A stretch of 64,000 nt of DNA, taken from Cyclobacteriaceae bacterium. GTDB lineage: Bacteria > Bacteroidota > Bacteroidia > Cytophagales > Cyclobacteriaceae. The notes below the pieces were generated by a model. That model was given only the letters and a program-made list of their open reading frames with translations, searched no databases and was not told where the DNA came from. Below are positions 9,946 to 18,052 of this stretch, piece by piece; positions within the stretch are counted from its first letter, which is position 1; each line of letters opens with the position of its first letter. Made by a program: the position numbers and the translations under genes. The DNA is taken from contig JAEUUG010000016.1 in assembly GCA_016787565.1 (NCBI GenBank), positions 62,001-126,000 of the forward strand. Reading direction: 5' to 3'.

Positions 9946-11289
9946 ATGAAAAGGAGAAAATTTATTGCTGGAGCAGGTGCTGCCTTGACAGGAAGCCTGC
10001 TCATGCCATCCGGTATACTGGGAGCAACCGCCAAATCAGTAGCCGCTAACGACAAAATTAACATCGGAGTAATTGGCTGTAACGGCATGGGGTGGTCAAA
10101 CACACACTCGTTGTTGAAGATGGGTGATGTTGACGTGACCGGCCTTTGTGATGTTGATCAGAATGTTATTCAAAAAAGATTGAATGATTATGGTAAGCTG
10201 CGAAAGAATACACCGAAGACGTATTCAGACTATCGTGAACTGTTGAACGATAAATCAATTGATGCGGTAGTGATTGGAACACCCGATCACTGGCACTGTA
10301 AAATAATGGTTGATGCTGTGCAAGCCGGCAAGCATGTTTACGTAGAAAAGCCTATTGCCAACAGCATAGCCGAATGCAACCTAATGGTGAAGGCACAGGA
10401 AAAAACAGGAAAAATTGTACAGGCCGGTCAGTGGCAACGCAGTGGACCGCACTACCGAAAGGCGATTGACATTGTACAGTCAGGTGTGTTAGGAAAAATA
10501 CGCCTTGTAAAAGTGTGGGCGTACCAGGGATGGATGAAACCTGTTCCTGTAGTTGCTGACACCGCTGTGCCTTCAGGTGTGGATTATAATTTCTGGTTAG
10601 GGCCTGCAGCAAAGCGACCCTTTAATCAAAATCGTTTTCATTTTAATTTCCGTTGGTTCTGGGATTATGCCGGTGGATTGATGACCGATTGGGGGGTTCA
10701 TGAAATTGACATCGCACTCTATGCAATGCAGGCCCTTGCACCCATTTCTGTAATGGCCACAGGTGGAAAACTTGCCTACCCGGATGATGCCTCTGAGACA
10801 CCCGACACCTTACAAGCTATTTATCAATATGAAAATTTCAACATGCTCTGGGAGCATGCCACAGGAATTGATTCTGGTCCATACAACCGAAGTGAAGGCA
10901 TTGCCTTTATTGGGAATAATGGAACGTTGGTGGTGAATCGTGGAGGATACGAAGTAATTGTTGAGCGTGAAGCGCAGGGATACAGCAGTTCGGGAAAACC
11001 CAAAATGGAAATCATTGAGGCTTACAAAAAACCAAACGAACTGAATTACCTTGATTTGCATACCCAAAATTTCATAGAGGCTATCAAGAAGAACGCTCAG
11101 GATGCGTTGAACACACCCATTCGCTCGGGAAGTGTGGCCGCCATCAATGCACAAATGGGTAACATTGCTTACAAAACAGGGAGCAAAGTTTTTTGGGATG
11201 GTAATCGGAATGCATTCATCAACAATGCAGCAGCGGATAAACTTATTGTTCCTGAGTACCAAAACGGCTGGAAGCTTCCTGTCGTCTAG
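9946..11289 (+). CDS. Tat-exported Gfo/Idh/MocA family oxidoreductase
   Basis: A 447-residue NAD(P)-dependent oxidoreductase of the glucose-fructose oxidoreductase family. It starts MKRRKFIAGAGAAL, a twin-arginine signal (R3 R4), so it is exported folded with its cofactor. The Rossmann glycine motif is GVIGCNGMG (41-49). The catalytic-lysine motif EKP is at residues 134-136, and GTPDHWHCK is the conserved segment before it. It is the first of two adjacent homologues downstream of ThuA. Likely substrates are sugars or sugar derivatives, for example 3-keto glycosides; this is inference from family and context. Confidence 0.9.
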   Translation: MKRRKFIAGAGAALTGSLLMPSGILGATAKSVAANDKINIGVIGCNGMGWSNTHSLLKMGDVDVTGLCDVDQNVIQKRLNDYGKLRKNTPKTYSDYRELLNDKSIDAVVIGTPDHWHCKIMVDAVQAGKHVYVEKPIANSIAECNLMVKAQEKTGKIVQAGQWQRSGPHYRKAIDIVQSGVLGKIRLVKVWAYQGWMKPVPVVADTAVPSGVDYNFWLGPAAKRPFNQNRFHFNFRWFWDYAGGLMTDWGVHEIDIALYAMQALAPISVMATGGKLAYPDDASETPDTLQAIYQYENFNMLWEHATGIDSGPYNRSEGIAFIGNNGTLVVNRGGYEVIVEREAQGYSSSGKPKMEIIEAYKKPNELNYLDLHTQNFIEAIKKNAQDALNTPIRSGSVAAINAQMGNIAYKTGSKVFWDGNRNAFINNAAADKLIVPEYQNGWKLPVV

Positions 11290-11342
11290 GAACCTTCTCC
11301 GAACAATTGTATCGGCAGTCATGATCCCTAACCCCCGTCATC

Positions 11343-12710
11343 ATGAATACATTCCATATTAACCGCAGGCATTTTCTGAAAGGTGCTACTGCTACCCTTG
11401 TTCTCGGAGCATTGGGAGCACAGGGCATGGATTTGCTCCATCCACAAAAGCCGTGGCGAGTAGGTTTGATTGGTTCGGGCTGGTATGGCAAAAGTGATTT
11501 ATTCCGGTTGATGCAAGTGGCCCCGGTTGATGTTGTTGCCTTATGTGATGTCGACAAGAATATACTAAATGCTGCAGGAGAACTGGTGAGCAAAAGACAA
11601 AAGTCAGGCAAAGTGCCCAGGCTGTACGGTAACTATCAAAAAATGCTGGCTGAAAACGAGCTTGATATTGTCCTGATCGGATCACCGGATCACTGGCATG
11701 CTTTACAAACCATTGATGCCTTAAGAGCCGGTGTGCATGTGTATGTTCAAAAACCCATCAGTGTGGATGTCATCGAAGGTGAGGCCATGCTGGCGGCTGC
11801 GCGTAAATACAAGCGTGTTGTTCAAGTAGGTATGCAACGCAGAAGCACACCGCATTTAATTGAAGCTAAAAAAAATATTGTGGACGCAGGTCTGCTGGGA
11901 AAAATATCGCATGTAGAAATGTGCTGCTATTACGCCATGCGCAACAACAGCAATCCACCCCTACAGGCTGTTCCTGATTTTCTGGATTACGAGTTATGGA
12001 CAGGCCCGGCTCCACTACGTCCATATGACGGACTACCGCATCGCGGGTGGTGGCGGGCCTTTGTGGAATATGGTAACGGTATTGTAGGCGATATGTGTGT
12101 ACACATGCTTGACGCTGTACGCTGGAATCTCAACCTGGGATGGCCAAAAAAAATATCTTCTTCCGGAGGCATTTTCCAACGCACCGAAGGCAAGTCAAAC
12201 ATCAGCGATACACAGACTGTTATTTTTGAATTCGATAACCTGACCTGCGTTTGGCAACATCGCACGTGGGGCAATCCCGTTGATCAGGAATATCCGTGGG
12301 CCTATAAAATCTATGGTGAGAAGGGAACACTCTCGTGCAGCCCCTTTCAATACGACTTTGTTCCACACGGCACCGGGCAGAAGATTCATCAGGATGTGGT
12401 GTATGAGCGGACACAATTCCCGGAAGACCTCAAAGAAAAAGATATTGAACTTCATGCCGCTCCGGCTACCCGCCTGCACATGATTAACTTTCTGAAAGCC
12501 ATTGAAGAAAAGGGTCGGCCGGTGGCCGATATTGAAGAAGGTCACATCTCGGCAGCCAGTTGTATTCTGGCAAACCTGGCCATGAAAACCGGCAGATCAC
12601 TTTCTTATGATCATACCACCCGGCAAGTTATAGGCGATGAAGAAGCCACTACGTTGCTGCAACGCACGTATCGGCAAGGGTGGGTGCATCCTGATCCGGG
12701 CAATGTTTGA
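11343..12710 (+). CDS. Tat-exported Gfo/Idh/MocA family oxidoreductase, second copy
   Basis: A 455-residue homologue of the preceding gene, 53 bases downstream and probably co-transcribed. The Tat signal is NRRHFLKGATATL (R8 R9). The dinucleotide-binding motif is GLIGSGWYGK (41-50). The usual EKP motif reads QKP (Q136 K137 P138); the catalytic Lys is retained but the preceding Glu is not, which may alter cofactor or substrate handling. SPDHWHA is conserved. It is divergent enough from its neighbour to be an old duplicate with a different substrate. It meets the minus-strand kinase-like gene tail to tail, with five bases between. Confidence 0.89.
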   Translation: MNTFHINRRHFLKGATATLVLGALGAQGMDLLHPQKPWRVGLIGSGWYGKSDLFRLMQVAPVDVVALCDVDKNILNAAGELVSKRQKSGKVPRLYGNYQKMLAENELDIVLIGSPDHWHALQTIDALRAGVHVYVQKPISVDVIEGEAMLAAARKYKRVVQVGMQRRSTPHLIEAKKNIVDAGLLGKISHVEMCCYYAMRNNSNPPLQAVPDFLDYELWTGPAPLRPYDGLPHRGWWRAFVEYGNGIVGDMCVHMLDAVRWNLNLGWPKKISSSGGIFQRTEGKSNISDTQTVIFEFDNLTCVWQHRTWGNPVDQEYPWAYKIYGEKGTLSCSPFQYDFVPHGTGQKIHQDVVYERTQFPEDLKEKDIELHAAPATRLHMINFLKAIEEKGRPVADIEEGHISAASCILANLAMKTGRSLSYDHTTRQVIGDEEATTLLQRTYRQGWVHPDPGNV

Positions 12711-12715
12711 AAAAG

Positions 12716-13720
12716 TCACGGCAGTTCATTGTCTTCCACAGCACGTTGAATCCGTGTGGTAACCTCATCTAGTTCATCAATGCTTTTCAGAAGCAACACA
12801 TTGATTTCTTCTTCCGCAGCTGATGGTGCTGTTACTGTATTTTTCAGCAACACTAACCCTTTTACCCTGCAAAACGGTCCGCGCAACAAATGTGCGTTCA
12901 GGTAAGCGTACTCTACTAACTTTTCATTTTTTAACTCCAGTTCACGTGTTCGTTCCGTTACCTTTTGTTCCAGGCTTCGGTTCAAATCCTCTACGGATTG
13001 ATTGCTGTATTGCAGGGATACATTGGCCTGTTGAAGCGCTTCATTCTTGCGTTCCAGTTCTTTTTGCTGTCGCGATATCAATATGTTGGCCTCATTTAAT
13101 CCATCCAGGTAATATTCCATCACATAAAAAATGTAGTAGGTCAACAGATTAAAAAGCAGCCAGTAAAGAATAATATCCAGCCGGTAGTAAGGGTCAGTGC
13201 GGAGCACATTCTGAGCAGCCGAGGTAACATCATGTTTCACCAATATCTCGATTGAAAAAAGCATGAGAACAAAGTTTATGGCCAGAAAAAACCAGAATCT
13301 CCATGCATCATTACGCGGACTGAAGCAAACATGAATCAGCAGGCTGTGAAAAATGATACCTACCGGGAAAGCAAAATAATAATCCGTGGGCGACTGATGA
13401 ATAATGATGGGCAGGATATGCAACAGCAACAACCAACTGATAAGAAAAAGTATACGGCTAAAATAAATGAACCCAACCTTATTAAACACCAGGAAGCAAA
13501 AACAAAGAGAAATCATAAGGGGAATAACCCAAAGGTCGAAATTCCAGAAAGCCACCGGTTCAAGAAAAGAATCCAGATCAAGCAGAACAAAAACCAAATA
13601 CACTACCGGCAGTGTCAAAAAAATAACATTCGAAAAAATGACGTGGCGCTTCTCCGACTCTGTAGCAGTATAGGGAGTACCCAGGTACATCCAACGCACA
13701 ACAAGCTGACCTAACTTCAT
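12716..13720 (-). CDS. Six-helix membrane protein with a histidine phosphoacceptor helix but no ATPase domain
   Basis: A 334-residue protein. Residues 25-205 contain about six hydrophobic helices. Residues 212-270 form a coiled coil with EQKVTERTRELELKNEKL. It then has a dimerisation/phosphoacceptor-like segment, NAHLLRGPFCRVKG, in which H277 aligns with the phosphoacceptor His of Bacteroidota kinases of the AHNIRGPVARIKG type (compare the kinase at 49951). The protein ends 57 residues later with no N-, G1- or G2-box. Only five bases separate its stop from the neighbouring gene, so no ATPase domain can follow. It could be a truncated sensor kinase, or a receptor that is phosphorylated by or pairs with another kinase. 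Confidence 0.75.
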   Translation of the reverse strand: MKLGQLVVRWMYLGTPYTATESEKRHVIFSNVIFLTLPVVYLVFVLLDLDSFLEPVAFWNFDLWVIPLMISLCFCFLVFNKVGFIYFSRILFLISWLLLLHILPIIIHQSPTDYYFAFPVGIIFHSLLIHVCFSPRNDAWRFWFFLAINFVLMLFSIEILVKHDVTSAAQNVLRTDPYYRLDIILYWLLFNLLTYYIFYVMEYYLDGLNEANILISRQQKELERKNEALQQANVSLQYSNQSVEDLNRSLEQKVTERTRELELKNEKLVEYAYLNAHLLRGPFCRVKGLVLLKNTVTAPSAAEEEINVLLLKSIDELDEVTTRIQRAVEDNELP

Positions 13721-14094
13721 AGTATAAAGCTAGGGTTTTTAGATGGTGGAGCGTAAACTATTATCATCGAAAATTGGTGCTCGTTCGAATCTTCTCAACA
13801 GGTCATCACGCTAAGAAAGCCTTTGACATCTGTGACCCATCTCGATTCTCAGGGGTGCTGACACTGAGGTATATGTGCTTCCCAATAGAAATGCATTTAA
13901 ATAGTTTTCTACCAGCGCCACCATCCAGGTTACAATTGAAGTGTTTACCGAGGAGCGGGGTACCCCCCTTCTCAGAGCGCATTTCTTCTTTGTCAATACT
14001 TTCACTAGCTTGTACATTCATAACAATTTACTAACATTGCGAGGATAACTATAATTTTTCAACGTAATTAGCAACCACTAAAATCAATTGAGCT
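13721..14094. other. 374-base stretch without a supported gene
   Basis: This lies between two divergent genes and must hold the promoters of the kinase-like gene (-) and the SWIB gene (+). Two overlapping minus-strand frames of about 70 codons (13806-14021 and 13811-14017) have no recognisable family and are not called. Nothing else was seen. Confidence 0.5.
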
Positions 14095-14215
14095 ATGGCA
14101 AAAAAAGCAGCTAAGAAAACAGCAAAAAAAGCAGCCCCAAAAAAGGCAGCGAAGAAAGTAGCAAAGAAGGCAGCAAAAAAAGCAGCCCCAAAGAAAGCCG
14201 CTAAGAAGAAAAGCG
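14095..14215 (+). repeat. Imperfect tandem repeats encoding the Lys/Ala tail
   Basis: Units of the type aaaaaagcagccccaaag and gcaaagaaggcagc recur through this 120-base stretch. Such purine-rich repeats tend to vary in copy number between strains. Confidence 0.6.
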
Positions 14216-14469
14216 CACGTAAACCTAATGCAGCCTTTATGGCCGCCCTCACTCCAAGTGTAGCACTGGCAGCAGTGGTAGGCAGCAAGCCAATCCCCAG
14301 AACCGAGATCATCAAAAAGATCTGGGATTACATCAAGAAGAACAAACTTCAGGACAGCAAGAACAGAAGAAACATCAATGCTGATGACAAACTGAAAGTT
14401 CTGTTTGATGGCAAAAAACAAATCTCGATGTTTGAATTAGCCAAAGTGGTTAACAATCACGTGAAGTAA
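14095..14469 (+). CDS. SWIB/MDM2 domain protein with lysine/alanine histone H1-like tail
   Basis: A 124-residue protein in two parts. Residues 1-45 are almost only Lys, Ala and Pro in KKAAKK/APKKAAKK repeats, like histone H1 tails and chlamydial Hc proteins. Residues 46-124 are a SWIB/MDM2 domain, with ALTPSVALAAVVGSKPIPR, then IWDYIKKNKLQD, a NADDKLKVLF segment and SMFELAKVVNNH. SWIB domains in eukaryotes belong to chromatin remodellers; in bacteria they occur in small chromatin-like proteins whose role is poorly defined. Nucleoid binding through the basic tail is a reasonable inference. A strong terminator follows. Confidence 0.88.
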   Translation: MAKKAAKKTAKKAAPKKAAKKVAKKAAKKAAPKKAAKKKSARKPNAAFMAALTPSVALAAVVGSKPIPRTEIIKKIWDYIKKNKLQDSKNRRNINADDKLKVLFDGKKQISMFELAKVVNNHVK

Positions 14470-14490
14470 TTCGGATCAATTCTGAACGAT

Positions 14491-14536
14491 AAGGCGCAAG
14501 TCAGGTGGCAACACAGGGCTTGCGCCTTCGTCTTTT
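14491..14536 (+). terminator. Rho-independent terminator of the SWIB gene
   Basis: AAGGCGCAAG (14491-14500) pairs perfectly with CTTGCGCCTT (14519-14528), followed by CGTCTTTT. Confidence 0.8.
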
Positions 14537-14612
14537 AAGTGAACACCTTTCGGTATAAGGCTATTGTCGGCTCCCGCAATTTTCAGTTATCTTTAATTCA
14601 TAATTCCCCCCT

Positions 14613-16247
14613 ATGAAAACACAGCTTCTTATCATTCTCCTTTTCATTTCGGCAATGGCCACTGGTCAGAATTTAAATGCCGAACTCGATGCTCTCCTTA
14701 CGAAAACCTACAAATCTGGTGAGCCCGGTGCCACGGCACTTGTAGCGAAAGCAGGCAAGCCCATCTTTCGTCAAGCGTATGGAATGGCCAACCTCGAACA
14801 CAATGTGGTTATGTCACCCGAGCACGTGTTTGAAATCGGCTCTATCACCAAGCAATTTACCGCTGTAGGTATACTCATGCTATTGGAGCAAGGTAAGCTT
14901 GCGCTCGAAGATCCTATTACGAAATTTATCACGGGCTATCCCACACATGGGCATACCATTACCATCCATCATTTGCTCACGCATACGTCCGGCATAAAAA
15001 GCTATACCAGTATGGAACGCTGGACCAAACTCTGGCGCAACGACATGACCCCGCTGGAAATGATTGATCTGTTTAAAAACGAACCCATGGATTTTGCCCC
15101 GGGGGAAAAATGGGAATACAATAACTCCGCCTATTTTATGTTGGGCTACATTATCGAAAAAGCATCGGGTATACCCTACCCGGAGTTTTTAGAGAAGAAC
15201 ATCTTCATTCCGCTGGGCATGAAGAACTCTTACTATGGAAGTCAATCGGCTATTATTAAAAACCGGGCGCAGGGGTATCAGAAGAAAGAAGGGTATGTTA
15301 ACGCAGAGTACCTGAGCCTCACACAACCGTATGCAGCTGGTTCCATTATGTCTAACGTGGATGACCTACTCACCTGGCAACTTGCTTTACAGTCAGGCAA
15401 ACTGGTAAAAAAAGAAACTCTTCAAAAAGCATTTACCAACTATAAACTGAACAACGGCAAACCCACTAACTACGGCTACGGATGGGGCCTGAGCGAAATC
15501 AATGGCAGTGCCACGCTCGAGCATTCAGGCGGTATTTTCGGATACACGACCAACGCAGTTTACCTTCCAAAGGAGGATGTTTTTGTTGTCGTGTTTTCGA
15601 ATTGCGACTGCAATCCACCGGGCGATGTTTCAACGCGTATGGCAGCACTTGCCATTGGCAAACCCTATCCAGAACCCATTGCTAAAATCAAACTGGAGGA
15701 TGCTTATGCCAAATCGCTTACGGGAGTTTATGATTTCGAAGATGGCACAACGCGTGTGATCACCTTCGACAATGGACAATTTTACAGTCAGCGAATGGGT
15801 AGTCAGAAATTCAAAATTTTTCCCCAGGATAAAACCAATTTCGCCTTTGAAAACAGTCTTTCAACTTTTCAGTTTATTACTGACAAAACCGGAGTAAAAG
15901 AGATTCTTTTCAAAAACAGGATCGATATTACCAAAGGTGTAAAAACGAATAAGCCTATTCCCCCTCCCCCTACTGAAGCTACTGTTGGTTCCGAAATACT
16001 AAAACAGTATGTTGGCACCTATCAGATTACCCCTGCTTTTGGCATCACCATCACCCTCGAAGACAATCACCTGATGGCTCAGGCTACGGGACAGGCAAAG
16101 CTTGAAATTTTTCCAGAAACGCCCACGCGATACTTTTACAAAGTAGTGGATGCGCAAATTGAATTCATTAAAAGCAGCGAAGGAAAATTTGATTCATTGA
16201 TCCTTTACCAGGGCGGGCAAAAGATAGAAGGAAGGCGCAAGAATTAA
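14613..16247 (+). CDS. Class C beta-lactamase-like serine hydrolase, secreted
   Basis: A 544-residue protein with a signal peptide (residues 1-19). The beta-lactamase/D,D-peptidase fold spans about 25-350. The nucleophile motif SITK is at S77-K80, the YxN motif at Y169-N171 (EYNNSAY), and the third motif is HSGG at 304-307. Residues 375-544 form a C-terminal beta-rich extension, common in Bacteroidota relatives. Members range from esterases and D-aminopeptidases to true beta-lactamases; the length and HSGG motif argue for an esterase or peptidase rather than antibiotic resistance. It converges with the GNAT gene, 15 bases away. Confidence 0.88.
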   Translation: MKTQLLIILLFISAMATGQNLNAELDALLTKTYKSGEPGATALVAKAGKPIFRQAYGMANLEHNVVMSPEHVFEIGSITKQFTAVGILMLLEQGKLALEDPITKFITGYPTHGHTITIHHLLTHTSGIKSYTSMERWTKLWRNDMTPLEMIDLFKNEPMDFAPGEKWEYNNSAYFMLGYIIEKASGIPYPEFLEKNIFIPLGMKNSYYGSQSAIIKNRAQGYQKKEGYVNAEYLSLTQPYAAGSIMSNVDDLLTWQLALQSGKLVKKETLQKAFTNYKLNNGKPTNYGYGWGLSEINGSATLEHSGGIFGYTTNAVYLPKEDVFVVVFSNCDCNPPGDVSTRMAALAIGKPYPEPIAKIKLEDAYAKSLTGVYDFEDGTTRVITFDNGQFYSQRMGSQKFKIFPQDKTNFAFENSLSTFQFITDKTGVKEILFKNRIDITKGVKTNKPIPPPPTEATVGSEILKQYVGTYQITPAFGITITLEDNHLMAQATGQAKLEIFPETPTRYFYKVVDAQIEFIKSSEGKFDSLILYQGGQKIEGRRKN

Positions 16248-16262
16248 TGGCGTCTGGGCCTG

Positions 16263-16778
16263 TCAGAGTTTTTTCTCGAGTACCACAAACTCAAGCTTCA
16301 TTTTTGGCTGACCAAAACGCGGATCATTAAATGCAAAAGGTTTACGCTCGCCTGTAAGCCGATAGCCATGCCGGATATACCATTCGATCAACTCCTTTCG
16401 AACGGAAATCACCGTCATGAAAATGGCTTTGCACTTTTGCTTTACTGCTTCTGCTTCTGCTGCCTTGAGCAATTCTTTACCAATACCTTTGCCCTGCAGA
16501 TTAGGTTGTACGGTGAGCATACCCAGATAAAGCTTGCTATCCTCCTGACGCAACTCCACACATCCCAGAATCTGATTATCCTCCACAAACTTCAACAGTG
16601 TTGTACCAGGCCGTTGAATCATTTCGGCAATGGCAGCAGCATCGGTGCGGGTTCCATCAAGCAAATCTGCTTCGGTAGTCCAACCTTGCCGGGAAGAATC
16701 ACCACGGTAAGCAGAATTCACTAGCTGATCCAACGCGGTAGCATCTTCCGAAGTGGAACGTAAAATCTCAAAGGCCAT
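16263..16778 (-). CDS. GNAT family N-acetyltransferase
   Basis: A 171-residue acetyl-CoA-dependent acyltransferase. The central LGMLTVQPNLQGKGIGKELL is the acetyl-CoA-binding motif A (Q/RxxGxG/A). Motif B follows with IFMTVISVRKELIEWYIRHG. The acceptor substrate is unknown. A TAnnTTTG element lies upstream on the minus strand at 16800-16807. Confidence 0.88.
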   Translation of the reverse strand: MAFEILRSTSEDATALDQLVNSAYRGDSSRQGWTTEADLLDGTRTDAAAIAEMIQRPGTTLLKFVEDNQILGCVELRQEDSKLYLGMLTVQPNLQGKGIGKELLKAAEAEAVKQKCKAIFMTVISVRKELIEWYIRHGYRLTGERKPFAFNDPRFGQPKMKLEFVVLEKKL

Positions 16779-16799
16779 TGAATTCTGTTAAAGTGAATT

Positions 16800-16807
16800 C
16801 AAAGGTA
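16800..16807 (-). promoter_or_regulatory. Possible -7 element TACCTTTG of the GNAT gene
   Basis: The minus strand reads TACCTTTG, a full match to the Bacteroidota -7 consensus TAnnTTTG, 21 bases upstream of the ATG at 16778. A clear -33 element was not seen. Confidence 0.4.
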
Positions 16808-16929
16808 ACAGAACTTCCCTTTACCTTCCACCATTGGATGTTTCAAGAAACAGAAAAAATTATGCTCTTGGTTCATCCTGCCTGATTCACTAAATTCCAT
16901 CGAAGGAAAATTTTCTAAAAAGAACTACC

Positions 16930-18015
16930 ATGAAATTACATGCCCTTGTGCTCACACTTTTACTAATCGCGGGCAACGCATGCTCCGAACCACTCCGCAT
17001 TGGCATTGCCGGACTTACCCACGATCATGTGCACTGGATTCTCGGACGGCCAGACAGGGGCGATATTCAAGTTGTCGGGATTGCGGAATCGAACAAAGTA
17101 CTGGCTCAACGTTATATGGACCAGTATCATCTTCCCAAGTCTATGGTATTCGATACCATCGAGGAGATGATTGAAAAAACAAAACCACAAGCGGTTACGG
17201 CCTTCGGCTCCATCTACGACCACCTAGCAGTGGTAAAAGCCTGTGCTCCCTTTGGCATTCACGTGATGGTAGAAAAACCGCTGGCTGTTAACCTCGATCA
17301 CGCCCGTCAAATGCAGGCGCTGGCTGTCAAGTATTCCATTCAATTGCTTACGAATTATGAAACCACCTGGTATGCCACCAACCACAAGGCGCTGGAAATG
17401 GTGCAAGACAATCAGGTTGGCAGCCTTCGGAAAATTGTTGTTCATGATGGCCATCAGGGCCCAGCGGAAATTGGTGTCAGTGCAGCATTTCTGGAATGGT
17501 TAACCGATCCGAAACAAAATGGTGGTGGCGCTGTAATCGACTTCGGTTGTTATGGTGCCAACCTGATTACCTGGCTCAATGGTGGACAACGTCCGTTGGC
17601 TGTACAAGCGTTGTTGCAACAATTCAAACCCGATGTCTATCCAACGGTTGACGATGAAGCGACCATCCTGCTGGAGTATCCCGGCATGCAGGGAATTATT
17701 CAGGCCTCCTGGAACTGGCCCTTCGGCAGAAAAGATATGGAAATCTATGGCGCTACCGGCTATATCATGAGCGACAACCGAACAAGCTTGCGCATACGCC
17801 TGCAAGGAGATGAACAGGAACACACAACAATACTGCAGGAGCGCGAAGCACCGTATGACGATCCCTTTGCATTACTCAAAGGTGTCATTGATAAGAAAAT
17901 TATTCTACCACCGTTCGACTTGTCTTCGCTGGAAAACAACATGATTGTTATGGAAATTCTTGATGCCGCAATAAAAAGTGCGAAGTCTCAAAAAAAAGTA
18001 GTGTTGAAAAAATAG
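16930..18015 (+). CDS. Exported Gfo/Idh/MocA-type oxidoreductase
   Basis: A 361-residue member of the Gfo/Idh/MocA family with an N-terminal secretory signal (residues 1-18). The glycine motif is atypical: GIAGLTHDHVHWILG in place of GxGxxG. MVEKPLAVN carries the catalytic-lysine EKP motif at 115-117. GGGAVIDFGCYGANLITWL matches the family segment that shapes the active site. It is shorter than the Tat-type homologues at 9946, 11343 and 47278 and belongs to a different branch. Its stop is 37 bases before the hydrolase fusion gene on the same strand, suggesting one transcript. Confidence 0.85.
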   Translation: MKLHALVLTLLLIAGNACSEPLRIGIAGLTHDHVHWILGRPDRGDIQVVGIAESNKVLAQRYMDQYHLPKSMVFDTIEEMIEKTKPQAVTAFGSIYDHLAVVKACAPFGIHVMVEKPLAVNLDHARQMQALAVKYSIQLLTNYETTWYATNHKALEMVQDNQVGSLRKIVVHDGHQGPAEIGVSAAFLEWLTDPKQNGGGAVIDFGCYGANLITWLNGGQRPLAVQALLQQFKPDVYPTVDDEATILLEYPGMQGIIQASWNWPFGRKDMEIYGATGYIMSDNRTSLRIRLQGDEQEHTTILQEREAPYDDPFALLKGVIDKKIILPPFDLSSLENNMIVMEILDAAIKSAKSQKKVVLKK

Positions 18016-18052
18016 ACCATTGAATCCGTAGCTTCAGCCGAATAGAAACTCT

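Noticed and set aside
10810..11322. Minus-strand frame of 170 codons
   Set aside because: It is antisense to the Gfo/Idh/MocA gene at 9946, whose own motifs are clear.
13806..14021. Two overlapping 70-codon minus-strand frames
   Set aside because: No recognisable domain and no conserved neighbour; mentioned as a finding only because the gap is otherwise empty.
14613..16247. Antibiotic-resistance beta-lactamase
   Set aside because: The HSGG third motif, long C-terminal extension and context fit the wider esterase/peptidase group better than a true class C enzyme.
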